A stretch of 64,000 bases of DNA from Mercenaria mercenaria. Lineage: Eukaryota; Mollusca; Bivalvia; Venerida; Veneridae. Positions within the stretch are counted from its first letter, which is position 1, and every line of letters begins with the position of its first letter. The translations under genes were made by a program, and so were the position numbers. Below are positions 26,661 to 38,000 of the stretch, in pieces. The notes beneath the pieces are model-generated. The model was not told the DNA's origin and did not search any database. It was given only the letters and a program-made list of their open reading frames with translations. The DNA lies in NCBI RefSeq assembly GCF_021730395.1, contig NC_069367.1:9360501-9424500 (forward strand), given 5' to 3'.

Positions 26661-26829
26661 CACGCTCACACAGATTAGATACAAAGCCAACTCTCCGGCC
26701 AGCTTCACAGACGGCGGAAGGGCGAATCCATGTGCCTCTCCGTTGGTAGATTTAGTCATTTCGCATGGACGATCACACACAGCTGTAAGGGACAAGTGTT
26801 TTTAAAGCTAGTTTTCTCCAGATATTGGT

Positions 26830-26896
26830 CCCCCGACTCTGTTCTTTCTTTACATAATATTGCTATATTATGTAAAGGAAGAACAGAGTCGGGGGT
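26830..26896. repeat. Perfect ~30-bp inverted repeat
   Basis: cccccgactctgttctt plus ctttacataata on the left faces tattatgtaaag plus aagaacagagtcggggg on the right, with a loop of about 6 bases. Arms differ by at most one base. Purpose unknown. Confidence 0.85.
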
Positions 26897-26899
26897 AGT

Positions 26900-27312
26900 T
26901 GGGCAGCCCTTTAAATCCGGCGACCATATATTGTCGATAACCTAAAACTCAATCATTCGTTTTGCTCGGAAAATTTTGCATCGGTAGTAATTATAATTGC
27001 TGAAGTGGGGATACGGAGCACAGTGAAATGAAAAAGCTGTCAACTTTATCAGATTGCCTTTTCGTAAATTTACAAGTTTAAAAAGTAGATTGTGTCAAAT
27101 ATTCATCCTCGAACTATGTCAAATATACGTCAGATTGCACCATTTGATGTGTACTTTATATAGTGTTTGCGCCCTGGACCTCCTAGAAACTCCACCTCAC
27201 CTCAGCTAAGATCCCAGATTCGCCCCGGATAAGTAGATCATTTTTGTTGGCAAATATGGGGGTACTATAATGGTTATCAACAGATTTACTTTGTAAACCA
27301 TAAACAGATTAT
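26900..27312. other. No recognisable feature
   Basis: Spacer between the inverted repeat and the 843-bp duplication. Confidence 0.35.
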
Positions 27313-27324
27313 ATAGAGGATATT

Positions 27325-27470
27325 TGTTTGTTTCGGTGTAAGATCGAAAATTTATTTCATCGAGTGAACATCACATGAATATTTTCACGAGTGGCGAAGC
27401 CACGAGTGAAAATATTAACATGTGATGTTCACGAGATGAAATAAATTTCGATCTTTCACCGAAACAAACA
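27325..27470. repeat. Large imperfect hairpin, left copy
   Basis: Arms of about 62 bp: tttgtttcggtgtaagatcg, atttatttcatcgagtgaac and acatcacatgaatattttca, answered by tgaaaatattaacatgtgat, gttcacgagatgaaataaat and cgatctttcaccgaaacaaa. The centre is gtggcgaagccac. Confidence 0.85.
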
Positions 27471-27914
27471 AATTTTCTGTTTATTTCATGCTTATTCAGT
27501 GGTTTCTTTTATAAAATCGTTTTACTTTTTAAAAATTCCCCCGCAGGGAGCCCATGTTTACGACTGTCAGCGCTGTGTTATGCGTCCCAAATAGTTCTAC
27601 AAATTTGGTCCAGGTTGTGTTTTGTCTAAAGAAGAAAGGAGATTAATTATTTTGTAAGGGATATAAATAATATATTTGGTACTTAAAAAATTTTATTCAT
27701 GTAACTTCAGATATATTTAAACAAAACAATGTGTGAAATTCATACGCGCAGATACGCGCACTTGCGCTTGTCAAAATTCGAGTCCGCCATTTTGTTTTAC
27801 TTCAGTCAATCGGTAAACAGTTGAGAACAAATAACTGGAGAAACAATACGAACAGTGTAACAGTGGGATTTTAAATGGACTTATATGTAAACTCTCGTGT
27901 CGTGAGTGTTACAG

Positions 27915-28155
27915 TTAGTCACTGTCACTTTCTGGAATCATTCTTATTCGTTTGAATGGTCTGGCAGTGGCAACTGGCGAATCGAGCATGTTGGAAACGG
28001 ACTCTTCAGCAGTTGCATTACTTCGGCCTACGTTAACTGTGGACATTTGTGACAGTGTTTCCGATACAGATGTACTGTGGAAATTGAAAGTCACAGGTCC
28101 GTGGAAAGTGCTGCTTGCAAAAAGACTGCGAGAGCGATTGGATCCGAAAGGCCCA
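27915..28155 (-). pseudogene. Truncated copy of the recombinase gene 3' end
   Basis: Encodes GPFGSNRSRSLFASSTFHG through IRMIPESDSD and a stop, identical at protein level to residues ending the gene at 34543. The catalytic domain is absent, so this is a fragment carried by the 843-bp duplication. Confidence 0.85.
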
Positions 28156-28215
28156 TCGCTTTGTATCAACTTATACGGAAGATAACAGTATCAACTTGTA
28201 AGGTAACACGTCATG
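28156..28215. repeat. Short inverted piece of the satellite motif
   Basis: gtatcaacttatacggaaga and agtatcaacttgta are the reverse complement of the array motif (ccgtataagttgata). Orientation is opposite to the main array and it starts right at the edge of the 843-bp repeat. Confidence 0.7.
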
Positions 28216-28689
28216 TGGTACATTTAAGCTCCGCCTTATAGTGTATGAGGACGGAGGTATATTTCGGCCCATCATGTCATTCTGCGGTACATTGTTAAAA
28301 AAATTGTAAACATATTTTTCTTTATGATTTGATAAAGGATCTGATAATGAAAACAAAACATTTGCAACTGTATTAGATTAAAATATTTATTTTTTTGTTA
28401 AATACATTTGTCTTACAATTTAAAACATCAAATATCAATTTTTCCTTCAAATTCACTCCACAGCCTTGAAGACCTCAAATGATTTGAAAGGTAAGGCAAA
28501 ATTTATGTGTGATACAAGTAGACCAAACGTTTAAAACATACGAGACAGACCTGCCTTAGAGGGGTGATAACGAATAGAAAGGGTGTTGTGTGTGTGTGCG
28601 TGCGTGTGTGTGTATGTATGTATGTGCACCTAATACTTTTTGTTTCCACACAAGCGATTATGTACTGTTTCAGATATGTTCCAGATGGC
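28216..28689. other. Spacer with short microsatellite
   Basis: No gene. A gt/gc/tatg microsatellite lies at about 28583-28625. Confidence 0.45.
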
Positions 28690-29660
28690 TTTATTTCAAC
28701 TGGAAATCGACATTTTTAGTGAGCTTTTATTCTTTTTAAAGACTTACGTTGTAAGCGTTGTGTAGCGCATCTGTTTTAAAAGTTGATGCGCCATAAATGT
28801 CTAATTAATAACTAAAAGTAACTATTTTGACAAACTCAAATATTGGACAGTCTTGTAGTGTATCTGTCTGAAAGGCTGGTATGTATAATGCATTCATATT
28901 ACCGGCTAAAATGGTAAACTTGACAATTAATTTCTTCAATTCCTCTCTTAAATGTGGATTTTAACAGAACTTTGGACGTGTAATTAATTTTTAAAACTAT
29001 CACACCATATGTTATCAAATCTTTGTAGCAAATTTGCCTTAAAGGTTGATACTTCATAATGCATCAGTACAATAGCTTTAATAGTAAAAATTATCACGAT
29101 CTTCATGTTCGCTCAACAGCCTTGATTTAAACATCAAATCTGAACTACTTGGATGAGGAGATGACTTCAATATCAAATGCAAGCGTTGTACAGTCAGTTC
29201 AGCTTATCTGCCTTAAAGGTTGATACGTCACTATGCATCCATTCTATGTTTAAAGTAGGGGAAATGTCTGTTCTACTCAACAATCTGAATTTTTACAGCA
29301 TAATGTCTAATTAATTTCGAAAATTATCAAATCTTCTGAAATCTTTATAACAAATCTGACTTGAAGGTTGATACGCAAAAATGCATATATATTACGGTTT
29401 AATGGTAAAGTTCTGCTCAACAACCTTCATTTAAATAGCAGAAAGGGTAATTTTAAATTTCAAAAATGATTTCAAACATGTTTTACACTTACCGTATAAA
29501 AATGTTTGTCGCAAATCTCCCTTAAAGGTTCATACGCCATTTTGCATTAAAACTACGGTTTTCAAGGCAGAATGTGTCATGTTCTTCTTCATTTTTTAAC
29601 GAACAATCTTGATTTGCACAGTAAAACGCTCCAACCGTAGCAGAAAAAGCATTAGCATAT
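28690..29660. repeat. Satellite array, old diverged monomers
   Basis: Loose monomers of ~150-180 bp, each marked by one copy of cttaaaggttgatacg or a variant followed by catwatgcat-type sequence (near 28782, 28868, 29040, 29215, 29365, 29523). Similarity between monomers is low. Confidence 0.7.
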
Positions 29661-32600
29661 CAAGTGCCAACGTTAAAGTCTGTTTAGCATATTTACCGTA
29701 TAGGTTGATACTTACCGTATAGGTTGATACGCCATAAAACATCAAGATGAAGACATTTTCTTTAGGCAAATCTGCGCTGTTTGTCTTAATTTAAACAAAA
29801 ATATCATAATTTATGCAGACAAACGTTTTAAACATTTCAGAAAAAAATCACTAGTATAGACTGTGTGGCATATCTACCGTACAGGTTGATATCTACCGTA
29901 TAGGTTGATACGTCATAAAACGTTCAGATGAAGACTGTATTAGCAAAATTTCCGCTCTTTGATTTCAGTTTAACTTCAATATATAATTTTATGTACCAAA
30001 ACGTTGTGAACATGAGAAAAATATCTAGTACAGGCATATCTACCGCATAGGTTGATATCTGCCTTATAGGTTGATACGCCATAATACGTCAAGATGAAGA
30101 CTACAGTAGCCAAACTTCCGCTGTTTACCTTTCGTTTAACTGAAATATCTTAATTTATGTAGCAAAACATTTCGTACATAGCAGAAAAATAAAAAAGTAT
30201 AGCCTTTACAGCATATCTACCGTATAGGTTGATACCTACCGTATAAGTTGATATCTTCCGTATAGGTTGATACGCGATTATACGTCTAGAGGATGCCTTT
30301 TATAGTCAAATTTGAGCTGTTTGACTTAAGTATAACTTAATATCTTAACTTATGCAGAGAAACAATTAAAACATTGCAGAAAAAATATATTTCAGTCATT
30401 ATTGCCTATCTACCGTACAGGTTGATAGCTACCGTATAGGTTGATACGCCATAAAACGTTCAGATGAAGACTTTATTAGCAAAATTTACGCTCTTTGATT
30501 TCAGTTTAACTTAAATATATAATTTTATGTACCAAAACGTTGTGAACATGAGAAAAAATATCTAGTACAGGCATATCTACCGTATAGGTTGATACTGCCT
30601 TATAGGTGATACGCCATAAAACGTCAAGATGAAGACTACAGTAGCCAAACCTTCGCTGTTTGCCTTTCGTTTAACTGAAATATCTTAATTTATGTAGCAA
30701 AACATTTCGTACATAGCAGAAAAATAAATAGTATAGCATTTACAGCATATCTACCGTATAGGTTGATACCTACCGTATAAGTTGATATCTTCCGTATAGG
30801 TTGATATGCGATTATGCGTCTAGAGGATGCATTTTATGGTCAAATTTGCGCTGTTTGTCTTAAGAATAACTTTATTTCTTAACTTATGCAGGAAATCATT
30901 GCAGAAAAATAACTAGTGTGGTCTTTATGGCATATCTACCGTATAGGTTGATGTCTACCGTATAGGTTGATAAGCCATAACACGTCTAGATGAAGATTTT
31001 TGTGGAAAAATTTGCGCTGTTTGTCTTCAGTTTAACTGAACTATCTTAATTCATGTAGAAAAACGTTTTAAACATAGCAGAAAAATAACTAGTACAGTAT
31101 TTATAGCATATCTACCGTATAGGTTGATATCTTCCGTATAGGTTGATATGCGATTATGCGTCTAGAGGATGCATTTTATGGTCAAATTTGCGCTGTTTGT
31201 CTTAAGAATTACTTAATTTCTGAACTTATGAAGCAAAACATAGAAGAAAAATAATGAGTGTGGTCTTTATGGCATATCTACCGTATAGGTTGATGCCTAC
31301 CGTAAAGGTTGACGCTACCGTATAGGTTGATAAGCCATAACACGTTCAGATGAAGACTTTAGTGGAAAAAATTGCGCTGTTTGTCTTCAGTTAAATTGAA
31401 CTATCTTAATTCATGTAGAAAAACGTTTCAAACATAGCAGAAAAATAACTAGTACAGTATTTATAGCACATCTACCGTATAGGTTGATATCTTCCCCATA
31501 GGTTGATACGCGATTAAACGTCTAGAGGATGCATTTTGTGGTCAAATTCGCATTGTTTGTCTTAAGAATTACTTAATTTCGTAACTTGTACAAAACATAG
31601 CAGAAAAATAACTAGTGTGGTCTTTATGGCATATCTACCGTATAGGTTGATGTCTACCGTATAGGTTGATAAGCCATAACACGTCTAGATGAAGATTTTT
31701 GTGGAAAAATTTGCGCTGTTTGTCTTCAGTTTAACTGAACTATCTTAATTCATGTAGAAAAACGTTTTAAACATAGCAGAAAAATAACTAGTACAGTATT
31801 TATAGCATATCTACCGTATAGGTTGATATCTTCCGTATAGGTTGATATGCGATTTATGCGTCTAGAGGATGCATTTTATGGTCAAATTTGCGCTGTTTGT
31901 CTAAGAATTACTTATATTTCTGAACTTATGAAGCAAAACATAGAAGAAAATAAGAGGTGTGGTCTTTATGGCATATCTACCGTATAGGTTGATGCCTACC
32001 GTAAAGGTTGACGCTACCGTATAGGTTGATAAGCCATAACACGTTCAGATGAAGACTTTAGTGGAAAAAATTGCGCTGTTTGTCTTCAGTTAAATTGAAC
32101 TATCTTAATTCATGTAGAAAAACGTTTCAAACATAGCAGAAAAATAACTAGTACAGTATTTATAGCACATCTACCGTATAGGTTGATATCTTCCCCATAG
32201 GTTGATACGCGATTAAACGTCTAGAGGATGCATTTTGTGGTCAAATTCGCATTGTTTGTCTTAAGAATTACTTAATTTCGTAACTTGTACAAAACATAGC
32301 AGAAAAATAACTAGTGCGGTCTTTATGGCATATCTACCGTAAAGGTTGATGCCTACCGTAAAGGTTGATGTCTACCGTATAGGCTGATAAGCCATAAAAC
32401 GTCCAGATGAAGACTTAAGTGAAAAAAATTGCGCCGTTTGTCTTCAGTTTAACTGAACTATCTTAATTCATGTAGGAAAACGTTTTAAACATAGCAGAAA
32501 AATAACTAGTACAGTATTTATAGCAACTCTACCGTATAGGTTGATATCTTCCGTATAGGTTGATACGCGATTAAACGTCTAAAGGATGCATTTTGTGGTC

Positions 32601-33939
32601 AAATTCGCGTTGTTTGTCTTAAGAATTACTTAATTTCGTAACTTATGAAGCAAAACATAGCAGAAAAATAACTAGTGCGGTCTTTATGGCATATCTACCG
32701 TATAGGTTGATGCCTACCGTAAAGGTTGATGTCTACCGTATAGGTTGATAAGCCATAACACGTCCAGATGAAGACTTTAGTGGAAAAAATTGCGCTGTTT
32801 GTCTTCAGTTTAACTGAACTATCTTAATTCATGTAGAAAAACGTTTCAAACATAGCAGAAAAATAACTAGTACAGTATTTATAGCGAAACTACCGTATAG
32901 GTTGATATCTTCCGTATAGGTTGATACGCGATTAAACGTCTAGAGGATGCTTTTTGTGGTCAAATTCGCGCTGTTTGTCTTAAGAATTACTTAATTTCGT
33001 AACTTATGCAGCAAAATTTAGCAGAAAAATAACTAGTGTGGTCTTTATGACATATCTACCGTATAGGTTGATGCTTACCGTATAGGTTGATGTCTACCGT
33101 ATAGGTTGATAAGCCATAACACGTCCAGATGAAGACTTTAGTGGAAAAATTTGCGCTGTTTGTCTTCAGGTAAACTGAACTATCTTAATTCATGTAGGAA
33201 AACGTTTTAAACATAGCAGAAAAATAACTAGTACTGTATTTGTAGCACATCTACCGTATAGGTTGATATCTTCCGTATAGGTTGATATGCGATTATGCGT
33301 CTAGAGGATGCATTTTATGGTCAAATTCGCGCTGTTTGTCTTAAGAATAACTTAATTTCTTAACTTATGCAGCAAAACATAGCAGAAAAATAACTAGTGT
33401 GGTCTTTATGGCATATCTACCGTATAGGTTGATGCCTACCGTATAGGTTGATGTCTACCGTATAGGTTGATAAGCCGTAACACGTCCAGATGAAGACTTT
33501 AGTGGAAAAATTTGCGCTGTTTGTCTTCAGTTTAACTGAACTATCTTAATTCATGTAGGAAAACGTTTTAAACATAGCAGAAAAATAACTAGTACAGTAT
33601 GTATAGCACATCTACCGTATAGGTTGATATCTTCCGTATAGGTTGATATGCGATTATGCGTCTAGAGGATGCATTTTATGGTCTAATTTGCTCTGTTTGT
33701 CTTAAGAATAACTTAATTTCTTAACTTATGCAGCAAAACATAGCAGAAAAATAACTAGTGTGTTTTTTATGGCATATCTACCGTATAGGTTGATGCCTAC
33801 CGTAAAGGTTGAAGTCTACCGTATAGGTTGATAAGCCATAACACGTCCAGATGAAGACTTTAGTGGAAAAATTTGCGCTGTTTGTCTTCAGGTAAACTGA
33901 ACTATCTAAATTCATGTAGAAAAACGCTTTAAACATTGC
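29661..33939. repeat. Satellite array, young higher-order repeats
   Basis: The ~170-bp monomers now begin with two or three copies of an 18-bp subrepeat taccgtataggttgatac. From about 30800 two monomer types alternate (A: gccataacacgtccagatga; B: gcgattatgcgtctagagga), giving a 340-361-bp dimer: the B marker lies near 30819, 31160, 31519, 31859, 32219, 32577, 32938, 33299 and 33660. About 30930-31625 and 31630-32325 match as a 700-bp unit. The array stops inside an A monomer at the 843-bp repeat. Confidence 0.92.
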
Positions 33940-34783
33940 ATAGAGGATATTTGTTTGTTTCGGTGTAAGATCGAAAATTTATTTCATCGAGTGAACATCA
34001 CATGAATATTTTCACGAGTGGCGAAGCCACGAGTGAAAATATTAACATGTGATGTTCACGAGATGAAATAAATTTCGATCTTTCACCGAAACAAACAAAT
34101 TTTCTGTTTATTTCATGCTTATTCAGTGGTTTCTTTTATAAAATCGTTTTACTTTTTAAAAAATTCCCCGCAGGGAGCCCCACTGTTTACGACTGTCAGC
34201 GCTGTGTTATGCGTCCCAAATAGTTCTACAAATTTGGTCCAGGTTGTGTTTTGTCTAACAGAAGAAAGGAGATTAATTTATTTGTAAGGGATATAAATAA
34301 TATATTTGGTACTTCAAAAATTTTATTCATGTAACTTCAGATATATTTAAACAAACAATGTGTGAAATTCATACGCGCAGATACGCGCACTTGCGCTTGT
34401 CAAAATTCGAGTCCGCCATTTTGTTTTACTTCAGTCAATCGGTAAACAGTTAGAACAAATAACTGGAGAAACAATACGAACAGTGTAACAGTGGGATTTT
34501 AAATGGACTTATATGTAAACTCTCGTGTCGTGAGTGTTACAGTTAGTCACTGTCACTTTCTGGAATCATTCTTATTCGTTTGAATGGTCTGGCAGTGGCA
34601 ACTGGCGAATCGAGCATGTTGGAAACGGACTCTTCAGCAGTTGCATTACTTCGGCCTACGTTAACTGTGGACATTTGTGACAGTGTTTCCGATACAGATG
34701 TACTGTGGAAATTGAAAGTCACAGGTCCGTGGAAAGTGCTGCTTGCAAAAAGACTGCGAGAGCGATTGGATCCGAAAGGCCCA
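33940..34783. repeat. 843-bp direct repeat, right copy
   Basis: Second copy of the block at 27313-28155. Here it is continuous with the intact last exon of the recombinase-type gene. Confidence 0.92.
33953..34097. repeat. Large imperfect hairpin, right copy
   Basis: Same arms and centre as 27325-27470. Confidence 0.85.
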
Positions 34784-35002
34784 GTCCATGGCTCCGGAGC
34801 ACTGGCAGCACCACTTCCTTGAGTTTGAAGGTTGGTTTCATTTCTCTGATTCGACAGTATTTTAGAAATATTTCTCGACTGGTCGTTGTTGATTTTACTG
34901 TAGTTGTTTATAGAATTCACATTCTTGTGACCAGAAATTTGCATGATTTGGTTGGCAGGGACCCCAGCATCGTTTAGAGTTTGAACCAGATGTTTTCTGG
35001 AG
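34543..35002 (-). CDS. Recombinase-type gene, exon 3
   Basis: Acceptor tttcag after a long pyrimidine run, 153 codons, TAA/TGA-side stop after PESDSD. Begins SSRKHLVQTLNDAGVPANQ and carries the GHKNV...NNY segment; the remaining ~100 residues are Ser/Thr-rich tail. Its last 241 bases lie in the 843-bp direct repeat. Confidence 0.85.
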
Positions 35003-38000
35003 CTGAAAAAAAAAATGAATGGAATTTTCATATCATTGACCTATGAAATTATTTGAAGGCATAAATTATTTTGTACAAGTGCATTTTCTTTAGAATAAGT
35101 ATGCAGGCATAAGTTCGTTTTTCTAAGTTGGCTGACATGGGAGGGCTCTCGGGTTATTCTCATTCTGCATTCTAACACGATCCGATTCATTTTACTATTA
35201 AACAAAGAAGGCTGGAATCAGTGAATTATCAAACAACAATTCACTGTTCTGACGTCACAATTATTGCGTCAAACGGCGTAGCAGCGCGCTAGAAAGAAAC
35301 CGATTGAAAACGGGCAAATAATTAATGAATGCCGGCAAAGATGTACTTTAAAGTCCTTGGGGCTAGAATGCGCTTTACTGGTACGCACTTTTTGCTAGGA
35401 TTGTAAAAGGTAGGATGTGCTCGTTACAATCATTTAAATAAATTGTAACAATAATCTATTCATTAAAGAAAACAGAAAAACGGGGGTGTGGGGGCAGTAG
35501 CCCCCATAAGAATAAATGGGGAGTGTTTATTTAATGTGCGTACTGGTAAAGTGCAGGTGTCCCGTCCTTGGTAACGTGTTAGAATCAAATAATACATCTC
35601 ATTTAGTGATTTGCTCTTGAATAAATCAGTGTTTGTCGTTCAGCTGCGTAGTATTATACAACTCGGGCTCCGCCCTCGTGATATAATTCCTTCGCATCTG
35701 AACTCCAAACAGTGATTTATTCAGCGACAAATCACCGATGAGATATATTATTTCTTAAATAAACCACTCGCGTGCAGTGACGTTACCGATCCAGGTGCAT
35801 AGCACGGTTGTAAAAAGTAGTTTTTTTCTTACACTGTTGATACTAGTATGTAGTGTTAGAATCGAAATAACAAGTTCCCAAGTGTGATTTATCGTAGAAT
35901 AACACGAGTTTTTCGTTCTTATGCGAAACAGTATTTAAAATAATACGGCCTTCTTGATACATTCTTACATGTACGCATAAGAACACAGAAAACACGGGTT
36001 ATTCTACGATAAACCATGTTTGGGAACTTATTACTAAAATTTTCTTAATTTCACGGCTAATTCAAGTCAGCGATAAAATCTTAATCGTGCCATTTATTAG
36101 CTTGCTAGAATGATATCACCTTCTAAGAAATTGCGAATATGACGTCGGCAGTAAGAAAGCGAGGATGAGCAAAGCATCAAACTGACAGTGCATGTCCTTC
36201 TATGGTTAATTTTATGACAAGAACGGAAAAAATCTTAATGAAGAAATCGCAGGTGGAATTGTACCGGACATCATAACAAATGTCATTGATTCTGGTTGGA
36301 AATAGCCCATGATGAATAGCGAAATACTAAAACGTAACAGAAAAATTACTAAAGTCATTGAAAACGGACAAAAAATGATAGATGCACTCCCTCCAGCAAA
36401 AAAAAAAAAAAAAAAACTAACTAAGAAAGATTAAATGTTTGCGATGCAAAACTAATACTGATTGAATTTGGTTGTGAAAAAACAAAGAATTGAAACACTA
36501 ATTGCATGAAAAATTATCTGGAGGCCTGGGCTTACAGTCTGATAAGTACTTGAAGATTCTTGTTATCAAACTACTTTAAATATACTGAATTTATGCAGGT
36601 ATGACTTTGGTAAGGGTATTTCAAAAGTAGATATTTTACAGTTTTAGGGTGTTTCTTTTTTTCAGAAATGAATTTGAAAAGGAAAGAAAAGATCAATAGA
36701 TGTCAGATTTGAATTTTTTTGATTGTCGGAAAAAGTTTTAGTATCCATATGACGGCTTATAATTTACGTACTTGACATTCCAGTAAAACTGTCGTTTTAA
36801 AGCTCTGAATTGAAAATGTTTGCAGAAAAATGGGGGGAAAAATTTTCAGTTTGGAACAGAACAATATCGGCTATAAAATCAGGCTTATAAAAACGTTGCT
36901 ATATCAGGATTATTTTCAGCTGTTCATTTATTATATCTAGATAAACCATGGAAAAGCATAAAATAAGAATATAGATGTATAATATGCACACCTGTAAGGC
37001 GTTATTCTGGGATTTTCAATTCCTGCTTCAGCCTTCATGTCTCTCATAATGTTGTAAAGTTTATTTATTCCAAGTGGGGTTTTTTTGAACCAGCATCTCT
37101 GTGGTTTATCATTTGGTGTAAGGAAGAATGGGCTGTCAGGTTTGCACATTTCGTCCGGTCGTTTCTGGCTGTACAGCTTGTACAGATGTACAGGATCTCT
37201 CTGGGCGTCAGCAGTGGCATAGGCTTTGGGTTTTGTACCTCTGAAGTAATGAAATTTACACTGTTATACATCATTAAAACATTTATCTTTATTACAGTCT
37301 CTAACCTTTTGACAGACATTTTACAGAAAAAATGCAAGTCTAAAACTCTAAATCGTAATGGTGATTGTAGCAACATACAACAGTTGTGCATCCAAATAGT
37401 CTAGCGAAGGACGGCTGTTACTAAGTAGCAGTAGGCCTGGGTTCGAATCCCAGTTTGGATAGCTGTTTTGTTGTTTATCGTTATCATTACAAATAATCTA
37501 CCATTATATTTCAGTAAACGCGTGGACGTTGTTATAGTATAGGAGACGTTAGTCAAATTGACTTATTCATATAATCTAGTAAAAGAAAGTAGAATTTTTG
37601 ATGTTTCGCCAGGGAAGGTTATCATGTGGGGAAAAAAGAATATGACATTTGTGACTTTCCACATTGAGTTTATTAAAGGGGACTGGCCTCCAGATCATTC
37701 TACTAGTCTACTAAAAGATTTTTTAGATATCTGGAAATAAATGCTATATTTCTTAAGAAGGGTTAAAACTTAATTACTGACAAACTATATCATGTTACGG
37801 AAACACATTAGAATTTGCTGTTTTTTCTACTTTTTACGATGAAAATCGAAATGCGTTTGTAACGCATTACTCCAGGTAAACTGTCTCAATTATAAAAATC
37901 TGTATTTTGAAATCATAACTCACTAATTCCTCAATAGCTTTATTGGTTACGAAGACGGGAAAATGTCTTTATTGCCGTGGTTGTCCGGGGTTCGATTGCC

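Larger units (their letters stand above)
27313..28155. repeat. 843-bp direct repeat, left copy
   Basis: Matches 33940-34783 almost base for base from atagaggatatttgtttg to gatccgaaaggccca, with a few small indels. It contains a large hairpin (27325-27470) and the last ~79 codons and stop of the recombinase-type gene. The sequence on either side of the two copies differs. Confidence 0.92.

Noticed and set aside
29661-33939. CRISPR-like pattern of short repeats with spacers
   Set aside because: The spacers are themselves repeated (A/B monomers), repeat number per cluster varies, and the context is an intron-bearing animal genome. It is a satellite.
27313-34783. The two 843-bp direct repeats as long terminal repeats of a retroelement
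   Set aside because: The interval contains only satellite DNA with no coding for retroelement proteins, and each repeat contains the coding tail of a tyrosine-recombinase gene. No TG...CA ends or target duplication were seen.
34580-34822. Plus-strand ORFs opposite the recombinase exon 3 tail (and the matching one at 27952-28185)
   Set aside because: Antisense shadows of the coding tail with no domain of their own.
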